From assembly GCA_963204815.1 (NCBI GenBank), contig CAUJHQ010000043.1, forward strand, positions 1-35,245: a stretch of DNA of 35,245 bases, in the 5' to 3' direction. Under the pieces are notes generated by a model, which saw only the letters and a program-made list of their open reading frames with translations, did not search any database and had not been told where the DNA came from. The stretch is from Pseudomonadota bacterium (GTDB lineage Bacteria > Pseudomonadota > Gammaproteobacteria > Burkholderiales > Burkholderiaceae_C). The translations under genes were made by a program, and so were the position numbers. Of the stretch, positions 1 through 7,448 are shown in pieces (position 1 is the stretch's first letter; each line of letters opens with the position of its first letter).

Positions 1-204
1 CCGGGTTACTTCAAGACCGAGCTGACCGCGCCGCTGGTGGCCGACGCGAAGTTCAGCGAGTGGGTGATCAACCACACGCCGAGCCGGCGCTGGGGCGACG
101 TCGAAGACCTGGCGCCGGTGGCGGTGTTCCTGGCCAGCGACGCCGGGCGATTCGTCAACGGCCACGTGCTGTACGTCGACGGCGGCATGACCGCAACCTT
201 GTAG
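1..204 (+). CDS. SDR family oxidoreductase, 3' part only
   Basis: This is the C-terminal 67 residues of a short-chain dehydrogenase/reductase; the start lies outside the window. The reading frame is open from base 1 to a TAG at 202-204. It shows the usual SDR tail: a segment with TPSRRWGDVEDLAPVAVFLASD, in which the WG and the LA-P-VFLASD pattern are typical, then a closing VNGHVLYVDGGMTATL. The DGG motif near the end is typical of classical SDRs such as gluconate 5-dehydrogenase and 3-ketoacyl-ACP reductase types. Given the downstream GntR regulator and DenD-like enzyme it probably oxidises or reduces a sugar or sugar acid. The substrate cannot be told from this fragment. Confidence 0.9.
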   Translation, partial: PGYFKTELTAPLVADAKFSEWVINHTPSRRWGDVEDLAPVAVFLASDAGRFVNGHVLYVDGGMTATL

Positions 205-214
205 AGTGAACGGC

Positions 215-598
215 ATGGACACCTTCACGCAAGTCATCCTCTTCACCGACACCGACGGCCGCGCGCGCTTCCGCGAGCAGGCGGTGCCGCTCACCGAAGG
301 CAAGCCGGCGGCGCGCCTGTCGGCGCTGATGCCTAGCGGCGGCCTGCAGTTGCGCAGGAGCCCGGTGGGCTTTCGCAGCGAGTTCCACTGCACCGAGACG
401 CCGCAGTGGGTGTTCATCCTGGGCGGGCAGATGGAGATCGGCCTGCAGGACGGCAGCTCTCGCATCTTCAAGCCGGGCGAGCACTTCTTCTCCGACGACC
501 GCCTGCCGGCCGGCGCCGCCTTCGATGCGAAGGTGCACGGCCACTGGAGCCGCCAGGTCGGGCCCGATCCGCTCGTCACCGCCTTCGTGCGGGGGTAG
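215..598 (+). CDS. Small cupin-domain protein
   Basis: A 127-residue protein with a single cupin-like beta-barrel pattern: FHCTETPQWVFILGGQMEI in the middle, then a KPGEHFFSDDR turn. This resembles the G(X)5HXH / PG(X)5-type barrel layout without a full set of metal-binding histidines. The ATG at 215 is preferred over an in-frame GTG at 206, because the protein then begins MDTFTQVILFTD. A TAGAGT element at 202-207 may act as a -10. The gene lies between an SDR fragment and the GntR regulator, so a role in the same sugar-acid pathway (binding or isomerising a small molecule) is plausible but inferred. No enzymatic function can be assigned. Confidence 0.75.
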   Translation: MDTFTQVILFTDTDGRARFREQAVPLTEGKPAARLSALMPSGGLQLRRSPVGFRSEFHCTETPQWVFILGGQMEIGLQDGSSRIFKPGEHFFSDDRLPAGAAFDAKVHGHWSRQVGPDPLVTAFVRG

Positions 599-599
599 T

Positions 600-1367
600 G
601 TGGCGCCGATCAAGAACGTCCACGGCCACACGCTGGACCTGCTGGGCGAGGCCATCGTCGCCGGCCGCTACCCGCCGGGCTCGTCGATCCCGCCCGAGCC
701 CGCGCTGTGCGAGGAGCTGGGCGTCAGCCGCACGGTGGTGCGCGAGGCGGTGAAGTCGCTCGTCGCCAAGGGGCTCATCGTCACCGGGCCGAAGGTCGGC
801 ACGCGCGTGCTGGCCTCGGAGCAGTGGAACTGGTTCGACCCCGACGTCGTCATCTGGCAGAGCAAGGCCGGCCTGTCGCGCGAGTTCCTGCGCGACCTGC
901 AGGAACTGCGCCGCATCGTCGAGCCGGCGGCCGTGCGTCTGGCCGCCGAGCGCGCCACGCCAGCCGACCTCGACGGCATCGAGACCGCCTACGCCGGCAT
1001 GAAGGACGCCATCGACAACGGCGGCGACTACGTCAGGCACGACCTGCTGTTCCACCAGGGGCTGCTGCGCGCCTGCCACAACCGCATGGTGGTGCAGATG
1101 AGCAAGGCGCTGGGCGCGCTGCTGCGCACCAGCTTCGAGATCAGCACCTCCAAGCCCGACGGCCCGGCGAAGAGCCTGCCGCTGCACCGCGCCGTGCTCG
1201 ACGCCGTCATCGCCCACCAGCCGCAGAAGGCCGAGCGCGCGATCCTGGTGCTGATCGACGGCGCTGCCGACGACATCGAACTGGTGCTCGCGTCGCGCCG
1301 CAAGCTGCCCTCGCTGGCGCTGCCCGCGCCGCGCCTGAAAGCCCGAACCAAGGAAGTCACACGATGA
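600..1367 (+). CDS. FadR-subfamily GntR transcriptional regulator
   Basis: A 255-residue regulator. An N-terminal winged helix-turn-helix (about residues 8-75) has the GntR signature: IPPEPALCEELGVSRTVVRE, followed by a wing containing GLI-TGPKVGTRV. The C-terminal helical FCD domain (about 100-235) carries the expected metal/ligand residues D148, H152 and H196. The start is the GTG at 600, one base after the cupin stop; the same frame is open further upstream, but that part overlaps the cupin gene. The stop overlaps the ATG of the next gene (ATGA), so it is co-translated with the DenD-like enzyme. FCD-type GntR proteins usually respond to carboxylic acids or sugar acids and repress their own operon. 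This one probably controls the flanking dehydrogenases. Confidence 0.92.
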   Translation: MAPIKNVHGHTLDLLGEAIVAGRYPPGSSIPPEPALCEELGVSRTVVREAVKSLVAKGLIVTGPKVGTRVLASEQWNWFDPDVVIWQSKAGLSREFLRDLQELRRIVEPAAVRLAAERATPADLDGIETAYAGMKDAIDNGGDYVRHDLLFHQGLLRACHNRMVVQMSKALGALLRTSFEISTSKPDGPAKSLPLHRAVLDAVIAHQPQKAERAILVLIDGAADDIELVLASRRKLPSLALPAPRLKARTKEVTR

Positions 1368-2371
1368 AACTGCTGATCACCGGCGGAGCCGGCTTCGTCG
1401 GTGCGCGCCTCGCGCGCACGCTGCTGGCGCGCGGCACGCTGGCCGGGCGCCCGATCGAGCGCGTGGTGCTCGCCGACCAGGTGGCCGCGCCGGCCGACCT
1501 GGCGGCGCACCCGCTCGTTGAAGGCCGCATCTCGCCGCTGCTGGCGGCCTGCGAAGGCCTGCGCGAAGAGGCCTTCGACGGCGTCTTCCACCTCGCGTCG
1601 GCCGTGTCGGGCGAGTGCGAGGCCGACTTCGACCTCGGCCTGCGCAGCAACCTCGACAGCACGCGCGCGCTGCTGGACGCGCTGCGCGCGCGCACCGAAC
1701 GCGGCCACGCGGTGACGCGGCTGGTGTTCAGCAGCTCGGTCGCCGTCTTCGGTCCCGACCCGGCGGTGCCGCTGCCGGCCGTGGTGGCCGACGACACGCT
1801 GCCGACGCCGCAGACGAGCTATGGCACGCAGAAGCTGATCTGCGAGCAGCTGATCGCCGACTACACGCGCAAGGGCTACCTCGACGGCCGCGCCGCGCGC
1901 CTGATGACGGTGACGGTGCGTCCCGGCCGCCCGAACGGCGCCGCGAGTTCCTTCTTCAGCGGCATCATCCGCGAGCCGCTGGCCGGCGAGGAGGCCATCC
2001 TGCCGGTGTCGCCCGACGTCTCGCACCCGGTGTCGAGCCCGCAGCGCACGGTGGAAGGGCTGATCGCCGTCTACGAGGCCAGCCGCGAGGCCTTCGTCGG
2101 CCGCACCGCGCTGAACCTGCCGGCGCTGAACGTCAGCGTGCAGCAGATGCTGGACGCCTTGGAGAAGGTGGCCGGCCCGGCGGTGCGTGCGCGCGTGAAG
2201 GCGCAGCGCGACGAGCGCATCGCCGGCATCGTCGCCAACTGGCCCAAGGGTGCCACCGCGGCGCGCGCGAAGGGCCTGGGCCTGCTGCCCGAGACCAGCT
2301 TCGAGGACATCATCCGCCAGTACATCGCCGACCAGGCGAGCAACCCGGCCGCATTGAAAGGGCTGAAGTGA
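1364..2371 (+). CDS. denD: D-erythronate dehydrogenase-like NAD-dependent enzyme (extended SDR)
   Basis: A 335-residue extended SDR/epimerase-type protein. The NAD-binding motif GGAGFVG is at residues 7-13, the catalytic serines lie near 124-125 (FSSSVAVFG), and the Y153xxxK157 pair is in SYGTQK. The segment SSFFSGIIREPLAGEE and the full length match the DenD family, which oxidises C2 of D-erythronate to the 2-oxo acid in tetronate catabolism. The usual partners of that pathway (OtnK kinase, OtnC aldolase, OtnI isomerase) are not in the window, so the exact substrate is less certain than the fold. The ATG overlaps the regulator's TGA by four bases, and its own stop overlaps the GTG of the next SDR, giving a translationally coupled operon. 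Confidence 0.8.
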   Translation: MKLLITGGAGFVGARLARTLLARGTLAGRPIERVVLADQVAAPADLAAHPLVEGRISPLLAACEGLREEAFDGVFHLASAVSGECEADFDLGLRSNLDSTRALLDALRARTERGHAVTRLVFSSSVAVFGPDPAVPLPAVVADDTLPTPQTSYGTQKLICEQLIADYTRKGYLDGRAARLMTVTVRPGRPNGAASSFFSGIIREPLAGEEAILPVSPDVSHPVSSPQRTVEGLIAVYEASREAFVGRTALNLPALNVSVQQMLDALEKVAGPAVRARVKAQRDERIAGIVANWPKGATAARAKGLGLLPETSFEDIIRQYIADQASNPAALKGLK

Positions 2372-3108
2372 ACCAGATCGACCTGAAGGGCCGCGTGGCC
2401 GTCGTCACCGGCGGTGCGCAGGGCATCGGCCACGCCATCACCGAGCGTCTGCTGGCCAGCGGCGCACGCGCCATCCTGTGGGACATCGACCGCGCCAAGC
2501 TCGACGAGGCGCTGGCCGTGCTCGGCAAGCTGGGGCCGGTGAGCGGCGAGGTGGTCGAGCTGACCGACGACGCGGCGGTGGCCGCGGCGACGAAGAAGGC
2601 CGGCGCCATCGACATCCTCGTCAACAACGCCGGCATCACCGGCGGCAACGCCACCACCTGGGAGCTCGACCCCGTGGTGTGGCGGCGCGTGATCGAGGTC
2701 AACCTGATCGCACCGTATCTCACCTGCCGCCACGTGGCGCCGGTGCTGATGGCGCGCGGCTGGGGCCGCATCGTCAACATCGCGTCGGTCGCCGGCAAGG
2801 AAGGCAACCCGAACGCCAGCCACTACAGCGCCAGCAAGGCCGGCCTGATCGCGTTGACGAAGTCGCTGGCGAAGGAACTGGCGACGAAGAACGTGCTCGT
2901 CAACGCCATCACGCCGGCGGTGGCGAAGACGGCGATGTTCGAGCAGATGACGCAACAGCATATCGACTACATGCTCGGCAAGATCCCGATGGGCCGCTTC
3001 CTGATGCCGGCGGAGATCGCGGCGATGGTGGCCTGGCTGTGCAGCGAGGACTGCAGCTTCAGCACCGGCGCCGTCTTCGACATCACCGGCGGCCGCGCCA
3101 CGTACTGA
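2368..3108 (+). CDS. SDR family NAD(P)-dependent oxidoreductase
   Basis: A 246-residue classical SDR. It has the cofactor motif TGGAQGIG (14-21), an acidic residue at the end of strand 2 (D39, in LWDID) that suggests NAD rather than NADP, NNAG (86-89), and the catalytic S140-Y153-K157 triad (IASVAG, then YSASK). The GTG start overlaps the TGA of the DenD-like gene (GTGA). The family includes sugar and sugar-acid dehydrogenases and 3-oxoacyl reductases. The operon with a GntR regulator and an erythronate-dehydrogenase-like enzyme favours a sugar-acid or polyol substrate. The specific substrate is not determinable from sequence. Confidence 0.9.
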   Translation: MNQIDLKGRVAVVTGGAQGIGHAITERLLASGARAILWDIDRAKLDEALAVLGKLGPVSGEVVELTDDAAVAAATKKAGAIDILVNNAGITGGNATTWELDPVVWRRVIEVNLIAPYLTCRHVAPVLMARGWGRIVNIASVAGKEGNPNASHYSASKAGLIALTKSLAKELATKNVLVNAITPAVAKTAMFEQMTQQHIDYMLGKIPMGRFLMPAEIAAMVAWLCSEDCSFSTGAVFDITGGRATY

Positions 3109-3150
3109 GCGGTGGCCCCAGGCGCGGGTGCAATCCCGCGCGCGACCGCT
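3108..3150 (+). other. Two-tier intergenic stem-loop after the SDR operon
   Basis: AGCGGT (3108-3113) pairs with ACCGCT (3145-3150). Nested inside, GCGCGGG (3122-3128) pairs with CCCGCGC (3135-3141) around the loop TGCAAT. No T-run follows, so it is not a textbook intrinsic terminator, but it could mark the operon's 3' end or protect it. A TTGACG at 3160-3165 resembles a -35 element, but no good -10 follows at the right spacing. Confidence 0.5.
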
Positions 3151-3218
3151 GGGTGCGCCTTGACGGTGCTCAAGCGCCGTGGCGTGAGGCGCCCGCATCA
3201 TGGGGCTCACGCCGCGCC

Positions 3219-4100
3219 ATGTCTCCGGTTGCCCTGACCTCGATCGCAGAACTGCTCGACATCCTGCCCGATGCCGTGCTGATGGTCGATGCGCGAGGCC
3301 AGGTGCGCTACGCCAACCCGGCGGTGCGCGGCCTCCTGGGGCACGCCCCGGCGGACCTGATCGGCCGGCCGCTCGGCTTCCTGCTGCCACCGGCGGCGCG
3401 CGAACGGCACGAAGGCCTGGTGTCGCGCTTCCGCGCCGAAGGCCAGCCGACGATGATGGGATCGCGGCCGGTGCTGAGCGCGCTGCACGCCAGCGGCCGC
3501 GTGGTGCCGGTGTCGATCTCGATCTGCAACCTGACCATCGACGACGGCGAGCGCGTCTCGGTGGCCGTCGTGCACGACGTGTCGCGGCTGAACACGCACC
3601 TCGACCGCGCCACCGCCGAGGCCGAGACCGACCCGCTCACCGGCCTGGGCAACCGCCTGCGCCTGTCGCGCCGGCTGCAAGCGATGCTGGCGGTCGACCG
3701 CGCCTTCGCGCTGCTGTTCCTGGACCTGCGGCACTTCAAGCCCTTCAACGACCGCCACGGCCACGCCGCGGGTGACGAGGCACTGCGCATCGTCGGCCAG
3801 CGCCTGCTGGCCCAGGTGCGCGACGCGGACATCGTCGTGCGGCTGGGCGGCGACGAGTTCGTCGTCCTCGTCGACGGCCCGCAGGACCCGGCCCAGCTGG
3901 CCGAGCGCGCGGCGGCGCTGCACGCCAGCATTTCGCGGCCGCTGCAGCTGAGCGGCGGCACCGGCGAGCTGGACGTCAACATCGGGGGCGCGATCCGGCC
4001 GCTGCACGGCAACACCGAGCGCGAGCTGCTCGCCGCCGCCGACCGCGCGATGTACGCGGCCAAGCAGGCCGATCTCGGCTACCGCCTCGCCGACGTCTGA
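3219..4100 (+). CDS. PAS-GGDEF diguanylate cyclase
   Basis: A 293-residue protein that makes the second messenger c-di-GMP from two GTP. An N-terminal PAS domain (about residues 5-120; DAVLMVDARGQVRYANPA is a typical PAS start) is followed by a GGDEF domain (about 137-290, beginning TDPLTGLGNR). The active-site GGDEF is at 210-214. The inhibitory site RxxD is present five residues before it (R201-D204). The metal-ligand Asp D169 and N177-D178 are conserved. R171 occupies the place usually held by a second Asp in the DxDxFK motif. There is no membrane segment or signal peptide, so it is a cytoplasmic sensor. Start: ATG at 3219; the long open frame upstream is only read-through of an antisense-like phase inside the SDR gene. 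It stands alone between the SDR operon and the arg genes. Confidence 0.92.
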   Translation: MSPVALTSIAELLDILPDAVLMVDARGQVRYANPAVRGLLGHAPADLIGRPLGFLLPPAARERHEGLVSRFRAEGQPTMMGSRPVLSALHASGRVVPVSISICNLTIDDGERVSVAVVHDVSRLNTHLDRATAEAETDPLTGLGNRLRLSRRLQAMLAVDRAFALLFLDLRHFKPFNDRHGHAAGDEALRIVGQRLLAQVRDADIVVRLGGDEFVVLVDGPQDPAQLAERAAALHASISRPLQLSGGTGELDVNIGGAIRPLHGNTERELLAAADRAMYAAKQADLGYRLADV

Positions 4101-4107
4101 AACAGCC

Positions 4108-4752
4108 TCAGTACAACGTGTCGGCCTGCCGCGCCGGCAGTGCGGCGTCGTAGGCGCGGCCGTCGAAGCGCTCGCCGGTCAGGGCCTGCAGCATCGCGCC
4201 GGCCGAGGGCAGCGTGCCCGGTGCGACGTGGCGCTCGGGGTTCCACAGCTGCGAGCGCTGGATCGCGCGGGCGCACTGGAAGAACACGCTCGTCACCGAA
4301 ACCACCAGCACCGAGGCCGGCGCCTTGCCGTCGACCGCGAAGGCCGCGCACAGCGGCGCCGACGCGCTGATGCGCGCCGTGCCGTTGACACGCAGGGCCT
4401 CGCCGGCGCCCGGTACCAGGAACAGCAGCGCGACGCGCGGGTCGCGCGCGATGTTGCGCAGCGAGTCGAGGCGCTGGTTGCCGCGGCGGTCGGGCAGCAG
4501 CAGCGTGCGCTCGTCGGCCAGCTTCACGAAGCCGGGCGCATCGCCGCGCGGCGAGGTGTCCAGGCCGTGTTCGCCCACCGTCGCGAGCACCGCGAACGGC
4601 GCCGCCTCGAGGTAGGGCCGGTAGACCGCGTGCACGTGGTCCGCCACCTTGGCGATGGCGGCCTCCGACGGCGCCCGGTCGTAGACCCGGCGCAGCGCCG
4701 CGTCGTCGCGCAGGTCGTGCGCGGTGTCGGCGGCAAGTGCACGCAGGTCCAT
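4108..4752 (-). CDS. PPOX-type FMN-binding flavoprotein (pyridoxamine-phosphate-oxidase-like)
   Basis: A 214-residue protein of the pyridoxamine 5'-phosphate oxidase-like split-barrel family. Family-like segments are APFAVLATVGEHGLDTSPRG (the usual opening strands), LLLPDRRGNQRLDSLRNI and DPRVALLFLVPG. These match the PPOX subfamily near MSMEG_1061 rather than true PdxH, so the activity is probably FMN- or F420-dependent reduction, not vitamin B6 synthesis. The start CAT is at 4750-4752, two bases beyond the argF stop, so it is the third gene of argD-argF-ppox. Why it sits with arginine genes is unknown. Confidence 0.82.
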   Translation of the reverse strand: MDLRALAADTAHDLRDDAALRRVYDRAPSEAAIAKVADHVHAVYRPYLEAAPFAVLATVGEHGLDTSPRGDAPGFVKLADERTLLLPDRRGNQRLDSLRNIARDPRVALLFLVPGAGEALRVNGTARISASAPLCAAFAVDGKAPASVLVVSVTSVFFQCARAIQRSQLWNPERHVAPGTLPSAGAMLQALTGERFDGRAYDAALPARQADTLY

Positions 4753-4754
4753 CG

Positions 4755-5687
4755 TCAGCCGATCCGGCCCAGCAGCAGGTACTCCATCAGCGCCTTCTGG
4801 ACGTGCAGGCGGTTCTCGGCTTCGTCCCAGACCACGCTCTGCGGGCCGTCGATCACCTCGGCGGTGACCTCCTCGCCGCGGTGCGCGGGCAGGCAGTGCA
4901 TGAAGAGGGCGTCGGGCTGCGCCACGGCCATCATCTCGTCGTCGACGCACCAGTCGACGAAGGCCTTGCGGCGCTCTTCGTTCTCGGCCTCGTAACCCAT
5001 GCTCGTCCACACGTCGGTGGTGACGAGGTGGGCACCCTCGCAGGCCTGCATCGGGTGGTTGAAGACCTTGAAGCAGCGGCTGTCGCGCACACCGGCGAGC
5101 TGGGGGTCGACCTCGTAGCCGCTGGGCGTGGACACGTGGACCGTGAAGCCCAGCGTCTCGGCGGCCTGCAGCCAGGTGTTGGCCATGTTGTTGCCGTCGC
5201 CGACCCAGGCCACCACCTTGCCCTGGATGCTGCCGCGGTGCTCGATGAAGGTGAAGATGTCGGCCAGGATCTGGCACGGGTGGTACTCGTTCGTCAGGCC
5301 GTTGATGACCGGGACGCGCGAGTGCGCCGCGAAGCCTTCGATCTTGGCCTGCTCGTAGGTGCGGATCATCACGATGTCGACCATGCGGCTGATGACGCGC
5401 GCGCTGTCCTCCACCGGCTCGGCGCGGCCGAGCTGGCTGTCGCCGGTGGTCAGGTGCACCACCGAGCCGCCCATCTGGTACATGCCGGCCTCGAAGCTCA
5501 CGCGCGTGCGCGTGCTGGCCTTCTCGAAGATCATCGCCAGCGTGCGGTCGACCAGCGGCTGGTACTTCTCGTAGTTCTTGAAGCGCGTCTTGATGTTGCG
5601 CGCGCGCTCGAACAGGTAGGCGTACTCCTCGGCGCGGAAGTCCTTGAACTGCAGGTAGTGCTTCATCAGCGAGTTCCCGGGCTTCAT
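4755..5687 (-). CDS. argF: Ornithine carbamoyltransferase
   Basis: A 310-residue OTCase that converts ornithine and carbamoyl phosphate to citrulline in arginine synthesis. It shows the carbamoyl-phosphate site S58-T-R-T61 (in FEKASTRTRVSFE), HPCQ, and the HCLPAHRGEEV ornithine/catalytic loop near the C-terminus. The start at 5687 makes an ATGA overlap with the argD stop and favours translational coupling. An alternative ATG at 5666, seven codons in, would give the family-like beginning MKHYLQF and is equally possible. It is followed two bases later by a PPOX flavoprotein. Confidence 0.95.
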   Translation of the reverse strand: MKPGNSLMKHYLQFKDFRAEEYAYLFERARNIKTRFKNYEKYQPLVDRTLAMIFEKASTRTRVSFEAGMYQMGGSVVHLTTGDSQLGRAEPVEDSARVISRMVDIVMIRTYEQAKIEGFAAHSRVPVINGLTNEYHPCQILADIFTFIEHRGSIQGKVVAWVGDGNNMANTWLQAAETLGFTVHVSTPSGYEVDPQLAGVRDSRCFKVFNHPMQACEGAHLVTTDVWTSMGYEAENEERRKAFVDWCVDDEMMAVAQPDALFMHCLPAHRGEEVTAEVIDGPQSVVWDEAENRLHVQKALMEYLLLGRIG

Positions 5688-6895
5688 GGCGCTTCGCTGA
5701 GGAAGGCCTTGATCAAGGGCACCAGGATGGCGGCGATCTGGCGCGCTTCGTCGGCGCTCAGGATCAGCGGCGGCAGCAGGCGCACGACCTTGTCGGCGGT
5801 GACGCTGATCATCAGCCCGGCCTCGGCCGCGCGGCCGAGCAGCACGCCGCAGGGGCGGTCGAGCTCGATGCCGATCATCAGCCCCTGGCCGCGGAACTCG
5901 ACGATGCCCTTCGTGCCGGCGAGGCCGGTTTCGAGTGCTTCGCGCAGCACGGCGCCCACCGCCGCCGCGTTGGCCAGCAGGCCGTCCTCTTCCATGATGC
6001 GCAGCGTCTCGACGCCGGCGCGCATGGCCAGCGGGTTGCCGCCGAAGGTGGTGCCGTGGTTGCCGGGGCCGAGCACGTCCTTCGCCTTCGGGCCGACGAC
6101 GATGGCGCCGATCGGCACGCCCGAGCCCAGGCCCTTGGCCAGCGGCATCACGTCGGGGCGGATGCCGGCCCACTGGTGCGCGAACCACTTGCCGGTGCGG
6201 CCCAGGCCGCACTGCACCTCGTCGAGCATCAGCAGCCAGCCCTGCTGGTCGCACAGCGCACGGATGTCCTTCAGGTAGTCGGCGCGCGTCTCGTTGATGC
6301 CGCCTTCGCCCTGGATCACCTCCAGGAACACGGCGACGACGTTCGGGTTCGTGCGCGCCACCTCGCGCACGGCGGCCATGTCGTTCAGCGGCACGCGCAC
6401 GAAGCCTTCGACCAGCGGGCCGAACCCGGCCTGCACCTTGGGGTTGCCGGTCGCCGACAGGGTGGCGATGCTGCGGCCGTGGAAGGCCTTCTCGTAGACG
6501 ATGATCTCCGGCCGCGCGATGCCCTTGTCATGGCCGAACTTGCGCGCGATCTTGATCGCGCCCTCGTTCGCTTCGAGGCCGCTGTTGCAGAAGAACGCAG
6601 ACGACAGGCCCGACAGCTCGCACAGCTTCGCGGCGAGCTGCTCCTGCAGCGGCACCTCGTAGTAGTTGCTGCTGTGGATCATCTTGGCCACCTGGTCCTG
6701 CAGCGCCGGCACGAGCTTCGGGTGGCCGTGGCCGAGCGTGTTGACGGCGATGCCGCCGAGGCCGTCGAGGTAGCGCTTGCCCTTCGTGTCCCAGACCCAG
6801 GCCCCTCGGCCGTACGCCAGCGCGATCGGCAGGCGGCCATAGGTGTTCATCACGTGCGGCATCGGCGAGGTGACGTGGGGCTCGGGAGCGTTCAT
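5684..6895 (-). CDS. argD: Acetylornithine aminotransferase
   Basis: A 403-residue class III PLP aminotransferase. It transfers an amino group from glutamate to N-acetylglutamate semialdehyde, and often also acts in lysine synthesis. Visible features are GHGHP (55-59), NSGLEANE (104-111, phosphate loop), HGR (139-141), the D225 that contacts the PLP nitrogen (LLMLDEVQCGLGRTG) and the Schiff-base lysine K254 in PLAKGLGSG. The length is typical. It is the first gene of a minus-strand operon with argF. The upstream strand has AAGGACC near the start as a ribosome-binding candidate. Confidence 0.96.
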   Translation of the reverse strand: MNAPEPHVTSPMPHVMNTYGRLPIALAYGRGAWVWDTKGKRYLDGLGGIAVNTLGHGHPKLVPALQDQVAKMIHSSNYYEVPLQEQLAAKLCELSGLSSAFFCNSGLEANEGAIKIARKFGHDKGIARPEIIVYEKAFHGRSIATLSATGNPKVQAGFGPLVEGFVRVPLNDMAAVREVARTNPNVVAVFLEVIQGEGGINETRADYLKDIRALCDQQGWLLMLDEVQCGLGRTGKWFAHQWAGIRPDVMPLAKGLGSGVPIGAIVVGPKAKDVLGPGNHGTTFGGNPLAMRAGVETLRIMEEDGLLANAAAVGAVLREALETGLAGTKGIVEFRGQGLMIGIELDRPCGVLLGRAAEAGLMISVTADKVVRLLPPLILSADEARQIAAILVPLIKAFLSEAP

Positions 6896-6981
6896 CGAAG
6901 GTCCTTCGTAAGGGACGGGAAAGGGCCGGGTGAAACGAAAGCGGCGCGCAAACCCTTCGGTCGCGCGCCAGCCGGGGGTTC

Positions 6982-6987
6982 ATTCTA
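6982..6987 (-). promoter_or_regulatory. Possible -10 element for argD
   Basis: Reading the minus strand, TAGAAT lies about 90 bases upstream of the argD start. No convincing -35 sits at standard spacing. Close to the start, CGAAGG (6896-6901) and CCTTCG (6903-6908) form an inverted repeat that overlaps the ribosome-binding site, but its one-base centre makes a hairpin doubtful. Confidence 0.3.
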
Positions 6988-7014
6988 AAGGTCACGCCGG
7001 AGCGGCGCCGAACG

Positions 7015-7049
7015 TGCTGCGACGCAGCAAAACACGGGCACAATTGCCC
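7015..7049 (+). promoter_or_regulatory. Two adjacent inverted repeats and -10-like element upstream of the DUF3579 gene
   Basis: TGCTGC-GAC-GCAGCA (7015-7029) is a perfect 6-bp inverted repeat. It is followed by GGGCA-CAAT-TGCCC (7036-7049), a perfect 5-bp repeat that contains CACAAT (7039-7044), which resembles a -10. The arrangement could be an operator overlapping the promoter. This is a visual inference only. Confidence 0.4.
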
Positions 7050-7056
7050 GCTGCCG

Positions 7057-7380
7057 ATGCACCCGAATCCACCGCGTCTGGTCTTCATCCAGGGCCTCAC
7101 CCTGGAAGGCCGCAACTTCCGGCCCAGCGACTGGGCCGAACGGCTGGCGGGTGCGATGTCGAGCTTCCGCCCCGGCGGCTCGGTCGGCGGCATCGGTGCC
7201 TTCATCGGCTATTCGCCGTACTGCGTGCCGCGCATCATCGGCGGCGTGAAGGGCGTGCTGGTCAACGAGGCGCTGCGCGGCATCGAGCCGATGGCCTGGG
7301 ACTTCGTCATGAACTTCGCGCGCGACAACCACCTGCGGGTGGCCGACCTGAAGCCCGGCGAGGACGCGCCGGACCGTTAG
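7057..7380 (+). CDS. DUF3579 family protein
   Basis: A 107-residue soluble protein recognised as DUF3579, a family common in betaproteobacteria. Characteristic parts are the opening RLVFIQGLTLEGRNFRPSDW, then YSPYCVP and GVKGVLVNEALRGIEPMAWDFVMNFA. The function is not known. The ATG at 7057 directly follows a GC-rich stretch 12 bases after a CACAAT element, so the transcript may have almost no leader. It is a single gene between argD (divergent) and rpsT (convergent). Confidence 0.88.
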   Translation: MHPNPPRLVFIQGLTLEGRNFRPSDWAERLAGAMSSFRPGGSVGGIGAFIGYSPYCVPRIIGGVKGVLVNEALRGIEPMAWDFVMNFARDNHLRVADLKPGEDAPDR

Positions 7381-7404
7381 CCATTCAGCGCCGCGCCAAC
7401 GAAA

Positions 7405-7426
7405 AAGGCCTGCTCACGCAGGCCTT
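7405..7426 (-). terminator. Intrinsic terminator of rpsT
   Basis: AAGGCCTGC (7405-7413) and GCAGGCCTT (7418-7426) form a perfect 9-bp stem around the loop TCAC. Five A residues at 7402-7406 read as a T-run on the minus strand, so it is a proper rho-independent terminator for rpsT. On the plus strand the tail is only TTCTTG, so it would end the DUF3579 transcript less efficiently. Confidence 0.9.
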
Positions 7427-7448
7427 CTTGCTGCACCAGAAAGTCGCT

